Source of the DNA: Vitrella brassicaformis
Taxonomy: Eukaryota; Sar; Vitrellaceae
Direction of reading: 5' to 3'
Length of the DNA stretch: 64,000 nucleotides
Assembly: GCA_001179505.1 (NCBI GenBank)
Contig: CDMY01000242.1
Span: 10,083 to 74,082 of the forward strand
Shown here: positions 48,307 through 58,815 of the stretch, one piece after another
Layout: every line of letters starts with the position of its first letter
Position numbering within the stretch: position 1 is the stretch's first letter
Translations under genes and position numbers: made by a program
The notes under the pieces: model-generated
Told to the model about the DNA's origin: nothing
Databases searched by the model: none
The model's input: the letters and a program-made list of their open reading frames with translations, nothing else

Positions 48307-50190
48307 ATGCAGCGCCCGCTCGATGTCTGCTGACCGGCGACGTGCACACATACGTACGAGCAGTCAAGATCATCGAACGGGGTGTGGCGGAATTACCCTC
48401 ACAGATTCTACACAACCTCCTGAAGTGAGTTTGGCTGTGGGTGTGGGTGTGGTGTGGCGTGGGTGTCTGCGGGTGCATGTCTGCTGTGTGTGTGATGTTG
48501 GGTGTGTGACTCAGTGGGCCCACAGAGTCCGTGTACCAACAGCGCGTCAAACAGATGCGGGCGGGCAAGGTTCCTGGGGCGGACTTATGTGTGTGTGTCT
48601 GCTGGTTTTTCGGCGTGTGTTGTGTGCAGCGAGCTGTTGTACACAGGGCAGACGAATCAGGGGCTGCATCGGTTCATAGAGTACCTCAAGTGGGGGCGGC
48701 GCGGAGTGAGGGCACAACACGAGCCGAGCCACACCACAACGGGTATACAATCACATTCACACAACACGTTACCCGCAGCAGCTGACAGCGCCAGACGGTG
48801 TGTGTGTGTGTGTGTGTGCGCTGGTGTGTCTGGGTGTGCGTGTTGTGTGGCTTTCTGTTCAGGAGCGGAGCACTGCTCGTTGCGCCTGACGATGGGTGTG
48901 CCTCGCATAAGATCATCGCAACATACCCGCATTCAGGTGTGTCGCACACACACACACCTGAATGCCGTCTGTGTTGTGTGGACAGAGTTTGGCAAGCCCA
49001 TGGCGCTGTACTTGAAGAATTTGCACGAGTTCGTCTCTTCTCTCGAGGTATTCACTGAGTCCAGCGTGCCGAAACTCTCCTTCAATCAGTTGGTTGGTGA
49101 GGGCAGCACACAAATACCCCACACACACACCTCGGCACGTCGGATGCGTTAGCACCCATCTCGATCAATGTGTGGTATGTGTGTGTCACAGGGGGCTTCC
49201 CCAAACCCTCGGAGGTCCCACGAGGGGTCGTCTGCGCAGTGCTGTGTACGAAGGACTCCAACAAAATCATCGAGAGAATCCATGAGCTGCAGCCACGTGA
49301 GTTTCCCTGTTGCATGAGGGCAAGACCGCCTCACACCTCTGACACATGATGGGTATGTGCCTGTGTGTGTGTGTGTGGTATGTGTCGAGCAGAGTGGAAA
49401 TTGAGGACGCCTTCACCGCCTTGTAAGCCAACACGCACACCTCACTGACACACCACACACACACCTTCCATGTATTTGTCTCTGTCTGCCTTGTCATCCA
49501 GTGTCAAGCAGGCTGGTTCGAGCGTTCGTGGTCGTCGGAGGGCCGTCACGAGCGGAGCGTCCCGGCGGTGGAGGGCCGCTTCATCAGCGAGGCGGGCCTC
49601 AGCCGCGAACGCTTCGACTTGATGTAAGTGGGCGGCAGTCTTATCGCTGCCTTCATTTTATATTTCGAAGCTTTCCTTTGTCTTTGCGGCTGTTCGACGA
49701 CTCGCCCATCATCGCCCACACCATCAAAAGCGACGGGTGCCTGCTCTCTCTGCCGCTCGACGAGGAGCGTGGCTGGGGCGTGTCGGTGTACCCCTTGCTC
49801 AACAAAGGCATGTTCGGTGGCATGAGCCGCAGACGAGGCCACGCACTGCGGCATCGTCATCGGCACACTCGAGGGCCTCATCAACGGTTTGGGTCACGTC
49901 GGCTAAGTAAGTAAGTGCGGATCCGATCGCATGTTCATCCATCCATCCATGCATCCAAGGTGTGTGGTGTGTTGTGGTGTGGTGTGGTGGGTGTGTTATG
50001 CAGCCGCGCGTCTCGGTTGGTGTGTTTGTCGAGTGGGAGCGGACGCTCAAGGACTGCGAGCGAGAGATCATCACGAAACTGGCGCCAGGGGTCAAGAAGG
50101 TCAGGACTGGTCACGTGTTCCCTTTTCTGCGTCTTCTTATCGCTGCATTCATCTTATATTTCGAAGCTTCCCTTTGTCTTTGATCGCTGA
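48307..50190 (+). CDS. Protein of unknown function, many short exons; start uncertain
   Basis: Not recognised. Well-behaved exons read TYVRAVKIIERGVAELPSQI, GPTESVYQQRVKQMRAGK, SELLYTGQTNQGLHRFIEYL, SGALLVAPDDGCASHKIIAT, EFGKPMALYLKNLHEFVSSL, GFPKPSEVPRGVVCAVLCTK, RVEIEDAFTAL, CVKQAGWFERSWSSEGRHER and FPLSLRLFDDSPIIAHTIKS. Then come GWGVSVYPLLNKGMF, DEATHCGIVIGTLEGLINGL and VGVFVEWERTLKDCEREIIT. The end is KLPFVFDR, TGA 50188-50190. ATG 48307 (MQRPLDV) is a guess and needs a frame change near 48330. The piece joining GMF to DEATHC needs either a 16-base intron (49817-49832) or a frameshift. A stop in the GLGHVG frame near 49905 leaves the junction to the last exons unsettled. Two introns share an almost identical 3' end. 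Confidence 0.45.
49639..49686 (+). repeat. 48-base repeat at intron 3' end, copy 1
   Basis: Spans the end of an intron (TTTCGAAG) and the first 16 bases of the next exon (CTTTCCTTTGTCTTTG). It differs from 50135-50182 at three positions by eye. Confidence 0.8.
50135..50182 (+). repeat. 48-base repeat at intron 3' end, copy 2
   Basis: As copy 1, with the exon beginning CTTCCCTTTGTCTTTG. Here the exon is the last of the gene and stops eight bases later. Confidence 0.8.
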
Positions 50191-50567
50191 ACCAACGAAG
50201 GACTGCTTGTTTGTTGTGATGAAAGTCCTGACTCACTGCAGCCGTGCGTGTGATCGATCATGACGGAAATGTGTGGATGAAACTGAGCTCGATATTCAGG
50301 ACAGAAAGAGAAGCTCAGCAATGGTCAATGGTCATGTTCCGCACGCACATTCAGTCAGCACAAAAAGGTGCGAGGAGGTCCATTGGGCTGCACGAATGGT
50401 TTTGCCAGCACAAAACCAATACACTCGACAGGTGGACACCACAAAAACGCATCAAAACAAAAGACGCTGCGGCATCGTTCTTCGTCCTTCACCTGACCAC
50501 ACACATACACACACACCCATGCATATCACATGACGACGGTTGCACACAACATTCCCGTCCTTCCGCC

Positions 50568-52576
50568 TCACCTGCGCATATGCCACACCTCCAATTCCTT
50601 GCAGGTGAAACGGAGCTTCTTGTTGGCGAGAGTCCCCCGGTCCTGGTGATTGGTCTGCCCCTTGTATCCATCGGGCAGCTCGTCCCTCCCGAGCCACTGC
50701 TGGCAGCTGCTGAGGTCGGCCGCTGGACCAGGCACGGCGAAGCCCAGCCACAGAGCTGCTGCACCGCCACCGATGCCCACATTGGCGAGCGGTTCGTCCT
50801 CGGTGTCCTTCACCACTCCCTGTGTGCCGGCCAAATTCACCCACTGACTGTCCTCCGGCATCTCGATCTTGGTCGGCGCGTCATACGCGCCGGACAGCGA
50901 AAAGAAGAAGACGGGCGCCTTGTAGCAGTTGGTCTCTGTGGGGTCAGCAGGTGGTGTGAGTGGGCCATCGATGAAGGCCCCGAAGCGGTGTGTGTCACCA
51001 TCTCGGAGGGCAAACAGCAGGCCGCTCTTGCCGTTTACCTTCTGCAGGAAAGGGCCATACGCGAACGTATCACGACTCGACCTGACCAACAAACACACAC
51101 CAGGATGGGTAATGGCTGAGTGCCCATCCCCCTCTATCTGTGAGGCTCTCTTACTTGTAGACCAGTGTAGGCGTGGCTGCATTCTTGCCGGTCATGGCGA
51201 CCACCCTGCCCCACTCCTCGGCTGACTTGGCGACGTACTCATGGCCGTCGGCAGGCCGGCGGCAGTAGGGCTGATACTTGAAACCATACATCTCCTGACA
51301 CACATACGGCAACAGCCACACATGCATGACCCCACACACGCACAACCATGAAGAGCTGCTCCCGGGTGGTGAATCGTCACTGCTGTTCGCCTCACCGTGT
51401 CCTCAATGAAGTGGCGCATCTTCCCTTGCTCGACCAGTGGAGGACGGATGAGCTGTCCGGGGGGCAGTGTGGCGATGCGACGGGCAAAGTCCACGATCTT
51501 GACGAAATGCCTTGCCGGTGTCTTGTCGACCTGACGGCCGTCCCAGCAGGGCGGAGTCCTGATAAGACAAAAACAGTCAAGAAACCCGTGAAAACCAATT
51601 CCAGCCTCCCGTGGCCTTGTATGACATTGTCTCGTACGTGGAGAAGCGTGTGAGAAGGGGGTGGTCCGGCCCCAGCCGCATCAACGTTTTGCGCATCACC
51701 GACACGGGGCGGCCCACGTTGTCCGTCAGAGTCAGCACCTGACTCTCGCCGCCGTCTTGACTGGCGAAGAACGGCTCCATGGCCGTCAGGAACCGCTTGA
51801 TCTCGTCACGCACCAGCTCCAGTCCCTTGTAAGCCTTGGCGTGTGTACGAAGGGCATATTCGTATGCCCTCACTGACCGCTGGATGGCCGTGTCCACATC
51901 ATCTGTCGCACCCCCGCTCTCGCCATCGCCTCCCCCGCCGTCGGAATCTGCCGTCGGCTCCACACTGGCACTGGCGGCAGCCGGCCCCGCGTGGCTGTAG
52001 CAGTGGATCTCTTGCATGAAGAGGGCGTGATAGTCGCTCGATGAGGGGTCGGCGCGCTTGCTGGACACATGCAGCTCGACGCGGTTGGTGCGGCCCGTCT
52101 TGTAGAGCGTCAGCTCGTCCAGGAAGGCCTCGAAATATGCCGGTGAGACCTCCAGGTAGACGCGGCCATTCTCATCTCGCGGCAGGCCGTTCGCGTGATG
52201 CATCAGCAGGACAGAGATGTACTTGCGCACCATGGCGGGCATCAGCAAGGCTTGACGACTGACGGGGAACACGGTGCCACCTGTTGTTTGCGAAAGGGCA
52301 CACAGAGAGGGCGCAGTGATGAGTGCATCCCTCTATTCCTTTGTCTGTGTGTGCTGTGTACCTACCTGCATTGACTTGGATCTCGCCGTCGGTCTCATCA
52401 AGCTTCCACACGCCGCCCCGGGCTGACACCATGCCCGAGATCTCGTCGGTGATGGCCTTCACATCGCTTCCCGCCTTGGTTGTGTCAGCGATGGCCTGCT
52501 GTGTGACTCTATTGAGTGAGTCAGAAGAGGTGCGAACGAGACGGTCAGCCTTCTCACAGCCCAAAAGGCTGCTCAT
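50568..52576 (-). CDS. BTB(T1)-TLDc protein, copy D, intact
   Basis: The only family copy here whose frame I can follow from end to end. Start MSSLLGCEKADRLVRTSSDS, then SDVKAITDEISGMVSARGGV and WKLDETDGEIQVNAG. The T1/BTB domain is GGTVFPVSRQALLMPAMVRK, SVLLMHHANGLPRDENGRVY and LEVSPAYFEAFLDELTLYKT. A linker follows, rich in Gly/Asp/Glu and then helical (RTHAKAYKGLELVRDEIKRF). Next are PVSVMRKTLMRLGPDHPLLT, TPARHFVKIVDFARRIATLP and EMYGFKYQPYCRRPADGHEY. The TLDc domain is SSRDTFAYGPFLQKVNGKSG, LLFALRDGDTHRFGAFIDG, APVFFFSLSGAYDAPTKIEM, then GGAAALWLGFAVPGPAADLS. It ends LEVWHMRR. The TLDc part is the likely functional core; no catalytic residues are expected in this fold. Head to head with the GAR-domain gene, with 92 bases between the ATGs. 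Confidence 0.82.
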
Positions 52577-52668
52577 GATGCCCAGATCTCCTCGCCGTTT
52601 TGAGCCATGCGAGCTTAAAACGTTTCATCGCGCTGCCTGTCAGTTTCCCTCCCCCACGATTCATCGCA
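52577..52668. promoter_or_regulatory. 92-base bidirectional promoter with shared motif at 52608-52620
   Basis: The interval between ATG 52576 (-) and ATG 52669 (+) contains TGCGAGCTTAAAA. This is the same 12-mer found inverted at 23254-23265. Because the gap is so short, both promoters and both leaders must lie here or overlap the genes. Confidence 0.55.
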
Positions 52669-55600
52669 ATGATGAGCGCTCCTGACCACTACGAGCATCC
52701 TCGCGAACTCTCGAGTGCTCTTCTCCTCTCTCTCCCCACCTTTGTAGCGCCCCCAAATGCCTTTCGTCGCTACGCCGATCAGCTACAAGTGGAACTTCTC
52801 GACAGAGTCAGGCTCCTGGACAGCATCAAGGTGGCAGTGCCAAGTGCATGCGATAGAACGAATTCACTTGATCGGCAACCCATGAAAATGTCTCCTGATT
52901 TGTCGATTGTCGTGCAGGTTGCGGACTTGGAGCGTGGTCACTTTCACGTGACTCTGGCCGACACACAGGGGCCGCTGACTCTGGCCATCACCACCGACAC
53001 GCACACACTCTTGACTCTCTCGCTCTGGGCGGGCGGCACTACTCTTCTGGGCCTCTCGTCGCCATTTGGGGCGGCCGGTGCTGCAATGGGTCATTCGAGG
53101 CCGTTTCGCTTCAAGTTGGCAGATCATGTGAAGGATGGATGGCTGTGCGTGCGGGAAGGGCAGCACGACGTTGCAGTCACGGACGAATCACTCAAGGCAG
53201 ACGCAAGTGGTGAGTGAGTGAGTGGGAGACATTCGGCCACGCAGCCTGTTCATTCACTGGTGTCTCTTGTTAGCAGCAGCAGCCCCTGGCGGCGACAACG
53301 ATGGCTTTCGCATTCACATGCTAATGGCGGTGTTGCCGTCTTCGAAGGTATGTCTCTTTGTGTGGCTATCCATTGACCAAGGTATATGTGCGCTTGTGGA
53401 TACAGCTGTCAAAGCACAGGATGAGATATTGCATCGAGGAGTTCAAGAACATATCCATTCAGGTGCGGCACACATGCATATGTACGTACGATCTGATGCG
53501 TGATATCGACTTTTGTCTGTCCGATTGGTATTCAGGCGCGTACCAGTGACCTAATCAAGGGTCTCACCCAGGTGAGACACTCATATCTGTTCACTCAATA
53601 GGCAGACATGTCTGTGTTCTGTCTCCTTGAATCATTCAGCCCATCTTTGACTCCCTCTCCCCTGTCCGCACCGGTGCCACCGGGCGCACATACAGCTCCC
53701 TCAGCATCAACAGCTTTCTGCCGCCGTCCTTTCCGCCTTCTCGAGAAGCATCACCCACATCTCGAAGTGAAACTATTTCCATGCTGTCAGTACCATCTGT
53801 GCCCGAGGCGCCTGCCGCTGAGGAGGAGGAGGAGGAGGAGGAGGAGGAGGAGAAGGAGGAGACGGCCGTAGACGCATCGCCTTACAGCCATGTGGTCGCT
53901 GTTGGTGGGCCGCGGACGGAGGCCAGCCCCAGGACAACACACACGAAGCCTTCGGTCGATATCGATGTTGCTAGAGGGATGGCTGAAATGCCCTCGCCGA
54001 CAACGAAGGGTTTCATCCAGCGAGGCAAGATTGAGACACCCATCGAGCTGCCATCCTACGGCAAACAATACAGCAGAAAAGTCGATCATCCGAAGACGGA
54101 TACGCGCTTGGCCGAGCTGTATACGCCACCAAGGCCTGCGGCTGAGATACCGACAGCTGGCATCTCGCCGCCACCGTCACCTCCCCCGAAGAAAGGGATC
54201 GGTCTGTCCTATGCCAAAACGAGCAAGCCAAAGGGACCAAGCTTAGCGGCCGCCAAGACAGCAGAGATCAGCACTACTCGAACTTCTCGACACAAGCAGC
54301 CTATCGACGAGAGAAGATCGACCCTCCCGAAGATGAGTAAAAGCAACCGCATGTCCGGGTCTTCGACAAGACACGGTTCCTCTTCGCGGCCACCCTCCCC
54401 TGAGGCCCCTCCAGCTAGAGGAGGTGAGGCTATCTCGACAGCCCCAGGCAGCCAGACGAGACGATCAGGTGAACGCCTGCACGAGACAGCAGCACCAATT
54501 GCTGAGGTCGAGAACCCCCTTGTCGCGTACTGCATTAGCCGGACATCTCGCGGCAGGTCCAGCTCGGCTCTCTTGTCTACCGATAATAAGCGAATGGCGG
54601 CGAGAACCGCCGACCTCCCACAATCGCCCTCGCCTCTGTCGTCGACTGATGGGAAGCAAATGGCCACGACAAGTCAGCAGCTCTATGATGGCAGCCATGG
54701 CAGTGGGAATGTGTCCCTCCCTAAGCGGCAGCGTGACGCATACGACGAGCAAAAGGACGGCAGCTGTAGCATGGCAGATCGACTGGAAGAGGCGGCCTTT
54801 GATGAACAGGAGCAGCTGAGAAGGCAGCTGGCACAGCTTCAACAGCAGCTGACCTCAGTCGAACACCGTGCACAGAAGACGGAAAACCAATGTGAAGCCC
54901 TCCGCTACGGCCTTGTCCGCCAGGCAAAGCACTCAGCCCTCCAACACGACAACGATCGCACACAACTGACGTTGTTGGAGAGCCAGGCGGGCGAAGTGCG
55001 GTTGAATGCCGCCATGTGGCAGAGAGAGGCCGAGAGGCTGCGGGGGGTAGAGAGAAGGCAAGAGACACTCGAGCAGGAGCTCAGCGGACTGAAAAGAGAG
55101 TATGTCGATGTGCAGAAACGGCTGGAAGAGGTGAGACATCCACCCATTACTTGCATGATTGATTGGCACTGTGTCTCTTTCTGTATGTGGCAGAGCTTTG
55201 AGGAGAATGCTCGCCTGAGGGAGGCCAACAGCCGCCTGTATGAGATCAACGACGAGCTCTGTCTTATGATGCAAGAGATGCCGAGAGACAGACCGCAATC
55301 GCGGCCACCAGAGCGTACGCATCATCCAAAAAGGGCGAGAAGCCGGTCCCCGGCGGCAAGCGATGGGAGCCCTCGTGCACGATCCGTCGGCCCGCTCCCT
55401 TCACACTCATCTTTCATTCCCGTAAGCTCGTCTACTCGTGGAGTGACGGATCGCATCGACTGGCTGCTGCACCAGCACCTGAACGACCACCCGCACCTCA
55501 TGGTGAGATCAGAGAAAAATACCATCCTCCATCATTGCCTCATGGATGCTGTTGATGTCTCGCAGAATTGCTTCCGTCGACTGGATGAGGGAGTCTACTC

Positions 55601-56093
55601 GTACGCGAACCTTATCACATGAGTGGCTCACGTCTCTATCCGTGTGTGTCTCCTTTTCCTTGTTTGCAGTTATTGTGGTAAGGCGGTCACAGCGCGCATC
55701 GCCAACGGACAGCTCGTCTTCCGTGTCGGCGGAGGGTACCTCTCGTTCGACAGCTATATCACAGCACACACCCCTCACCCCGCATACCTATGCCCCTTCC
55801 TCCGACTTCACCCACAGCCCCGCGTAACGCCCCGTCTCAAACGGATCGACCATCCTGTGACCCCGACCTGTGACCCACTTGATCTGGATTGGGTGCATGA
55901 GCGGCCTCCGGATCAGATATGCATGGGTACCAGGTGGACGGAGAGCTTGCGATCGCGAGTGGTTGGCGTGGATGAGTCGCGGCAGCATCTCAGAGTGCTG
56001 AGAACGCACCATCAGTCAGTGGGTAACCTACGTTTTGGGCCACCCCCACTGAGGGAGACGGAGAAGTCTGATCAACACGAGGAAGAGACGTAG
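52669..56093 (+). CDS. Coiled-coil protein with C-terminal GAS2-related (GAR) domain
   Basis: Likely microtubule- or cytoskeleton-associated; GAR domains bind microtubules in GAS2 and spectraplakin proteins. Exon 1 (52669-52830) is MMSAPDHYEHPRELSSALLL; exon 2 (from 52918) reads VADLERGHFHVTLADTQGPL, LTLSLWAGGTTLLGLSSPFG and FRFKLADHVKDGWLCVREGQ, a compact beta-rich N-terminal domain I do not recognise. A large exon follows with a GGA tract giving poly-Glu (53818-53853) and about 300 disordered residues rich in Ser/Pro/Arg. Then a coiled coil runs from about 54770 to 55290 (EQEQLRRQLAQLQQQLTSVE; REAERLRGVERRQETLEQEL). After RVTDRID-like text (reads GVTDRIDWLLHQHLND) comes NCFRRLDEGVYSY joined to CGKAVTARIANGQLVFRVGG then GYLSFDSYI, the GAR signature RVGGGY. 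The tail is basic, ending KSDQHEEET. GAR assignment is good; N-terminal domain unknown. Confidence 0.8.
53818..53853 (+). repeat. GGA trinucleotide tract coding poly-Glu
   Basis: In-frame GAG/GGA run inside the GAR-protein gene, giving about 11 Glu in a row. It is length-variable in principle without breaking the frame. Confidence 0.9.
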
Positions 56094-56798
56094 AAGAGGT
56101 GGAAAGCGAGGCGCTGTATATATGTTTTGGTTACTAGAATATGAGAGAGTAAGTAAGGCAATGCATCTTTTCTAGGACGGTAGGGTTATGTCTGTGGGTC
56201 GTGTTTGGAGGCATTGGCTCTTGGGAGTGCATGTCGGTACTGATGCGAAAAGAAAGGAAGCTTGTCTCTCTCCTCCGACCACTCTCTCTTTGAAAAGATG
56301 CTTTTTGGGACAGTACCCGTAGTTGAGCACTCATCATAGGGTCAACGTCAATATGCCTGGCCCACTTTGGCCTTCGAAGGGGCCCTCGTTCGTGGAATAG
56401 GCGCAAAGGTGGATTGCGTCCCCGAAATAATGAGGAGACTCTCGCGCTACGCACTGCAGCGGTGCCTTGCAGAGGTGCTTGTCATAGAGTTTTTTTTCGC
56501 AGCCGGCCGCCGCCACTCCCTCTCTGTGTCTCTGTCCAGCTCACCGCTGCGCCGATCCGCCGTCGATATGTCTACGATGCGCTCACGCTGTGAAGCTGCC
56601 GGATACTGTACCAGCCGGCCATCGATCGAACTTCAGCAATCCTCCCATCTGTGCGCACAAAATACCTGCAACTCACATACACATACAGAGAGCGACAACA
56701 AAGCCAGCAGTGTGTTGGCCTCGCGGCTGAGAAAGGTGTGCTGGTGAAGCGTCGTCTCACTTGCCTCTCCCGCAGTCTATGTGTGCTGTCAGATCGGT
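56094..56798. other. Intergenic interval between convergent genes
   Basis: Between the GAR gene end and copy E end. A 126-codon plus-strand frame (56367-56747) has no repeats and no recognisable domain; I do not call it a gene. Otherwise nothing is seen. Confidence 0.45.
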
Positions 56799-58595
56799 TC
56801 AGCCGCTCCCCACCTGCACACAGAACACATACAGCAGTGCTATCCACAGCCAGCCAGCCACATGTGCCCTCCGTTCCCCTCGCCCACCCACCTGCCACAC
56901 TTCCATCTCATCGCTCGTGAAGTTGTTCGACCGCGCCAGTCTGCCGTTGCCGTGCTTATTGATCTCCCCTCTGTATCCATCGTGCAACAGATCTTTCTCG
57001 ACCCACTGCTGGCATCTGCTGAGGTCGGCGGCCGGATCAGGACGACCATGGCCCAGCCAAAGGTAGCCGCGGCCGATGCAGACATTGGCGGTCGGCATGC
57101 CCTCGGTGTCCTTCACCACCCCCTGTGTGCCGGCCACATTCACCTTCTGGTCCTCTGCGAGCAGCTCGATCTTGGTCGGCGCGTCATACGCACCCGACAG
57201 CGAAAAGAAGAAGACGGGCGCCTTGTACCAGTTGGCCTGCGTGGGGTCGTCTGGGGGGGTGATCTCGCCGTCGATGAAGGCGCCGAAGCGGTGCGTGTCG
57301 CCATCTCGGAGGGCGAAGAGCAGGCCGCTCTTGCCCTCGACGCACTCGAGCATCTTGGGGAACGCATACGTGTCGCGACTGCCCCTAAAAGGATGACACA
57401 CCACAGACGACAGATGCATGCCTTTTGTGGTCTGCCCTGCCTGTCTTGTGCCAGCATTCGGTCTCACTTGTACAGCAGCGATGGCGCCACGGCGATCTTC
57501 TTGTCGGTCATCTTCATCACCGCCAGCCACTCGTCGGCCGTCCTGATCACTGCGGACGCCCCCGCCGCCTCACCGACAGGCGGCACCGTGTCGAGGCCGT
57601 ACATGCCCAGCTCGACGGCAAAGATGGCCTTCTCGTGCGGCGCCACCACCGGCGGATGGACGAACCGGCCGGGCGGCATGACGACAGTCAGGCGGCGGGC
57701 AAAGTCGACGATGAGCTTCCTCATCAGACACGCTCAGCGTCATCACCTGGGTGTCCTCATCGCTGCTGTCCCGATTGACGAACGGCCGCATGGCCACCAG
57801 GAAGGCCTCCATGGCCTTCTTCTGCTTGCGAAGCCCCTCGAGCAGGCCCTCGTAGCGCCGCATGCACTGCTCCATCTGCCGAAAGCCTCTCTTTGCCCCG
57901 CCCTCCCCGCCACCATTTGCCGCCGTGCCAGTTGACTGTGGCTGATTCCCAATCTCGATGGCACCGCCCAGCGTCTGCATGAACAGCGAGTGGTACTCGG
58001 CATAAGAGGGATCGTCGGCCTCCGGTGAGTGCAGGCTGATCTCGTCCAAGTGAGGGCTCTCGAGCAGCGCCAGCTGGTCACGCAGCCATTTGAAGTAGGG
58101 CGGGTGCGCCTCGAGGAATGGCAGGTCGTTGGTGTCCTTGGGCAGGGCGTCGATGAAGTGCAGCAGCAGGGTGGAGAGGTACGTCCGCTTCATCTTGGGA
58201 TGGAGAAGTGCTGACAGGGGAATCGACATGACAGTGCCGCCCACATTGAGCCGAATGCGGTCCTCTGTCTGCAGCGGCTGCAGCGTGCCGCCATTTGCGA
58301 CGAACAAGTGCTTGATCTGCTCCTCCAGCCGCTCCATCTCGCCCATCGCCTCGGTTGTCGCCGTCTTGGCCATCTCCCTGAGGTCGTCCATGCAGCCCGC
58401 AGCCTGCTTCAGCACCAGATCTCCCTCCTCACGACCGCTTGTGAGGCTGTGCAGCTGCGACTCAAGTGGGGCGGCCGAGTCAAACTCATCGACAGGTGAC
58501 GCAGATCCCAGGGCAGATCCGCTTGGACGATCGTCGCGCCTTCGCTTCCTCGAGCCTCCAGAGGCTGACAGCATCGTGGCTAGCCGCTGAAACAT
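56799..58595 (-). CDS. BTB(T1)-TLDc protein, copy E, internal deletion and frameshift
   Basis: Most divergent member. Start MFQRLATMLSASGGSRKRRR (a second Met at 58574), a basic segment that could be a nuclear signal. Then AGCMDDLREMAKTATTEAMG and the T1/BTB domain RIRLNVGGTVMSIPLSALLH, MKRTYLSTLLLHFIDALPKD, FLEAHPPYFKWLRDQLAL. The linker helix is EGLRKQKKAMEAFLVAMRPF. At 57725-57735 the frame changes: DTQVMTLSV is followed, two bases out of phase, by MRKLIVDFARRLTVVMPPGR. Relative to copy D the RLGPDHPLLTRF...TPARHF segment is missing. TLDc follows: SLLYK, GSRDTYAFPKMLECVEGKSG, DTHRFGAFIDGEITPPDDPT and APVFFFSLSGAYDAPTKIEL. The end is EMEVWQV then VGSG-type tail at 56799. Either a pseudogene, two separate products (the downstream frame starts with its own Met at 57724), or an assembly error. 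Confidence 0.7.
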
Positions 58596-58610
58596 GCCAC
58601 CCTCTAATCA

Positions 58611-58622
58611 TGCGAGCTCAAA
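58611..58622. promoter_or_regulatory. Shared head-to-head motif TGCGAGCTCAAA
   Basis: Between copy E start (58595, -) and the cysteine-module gene (58816, +), 16 bases beyond the minus-strand ATG. Confidence 0.5.
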
Positions 58623-58815
58623 TTCAACCTGGCCGAACCTCGCCCTTCTCGATAAGAAAGAAAAAGCGACTCCATCGGTTCAGGTAACATATCTCCGGGA
58701 GGAAGAGCCCTCGAAGTGGCTGATCTGACGTTCCCTCCATCCTCTGCGTGTGCTGCTGTGTGATGACGTCACCCACGGTGTGGTGCTGGCTGCAGGCCAC
58801 CGAGTAAGCAAGAGG

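Noticed and set aside
56367-56747. 126-codon plus-strand frame
   Set aside because: No domain, no neighbouring exon and no promoter motif; it lies in a convergent interval.
33786-58595. Programmed frameshifting as an explanation for breaks in copies A, B, C and E
   Set aside because: The breaks lie at different places and have different causes (64-base loss, 22-base gain, single-base runs, linker deletion), so a common recoding signal is unlikely.
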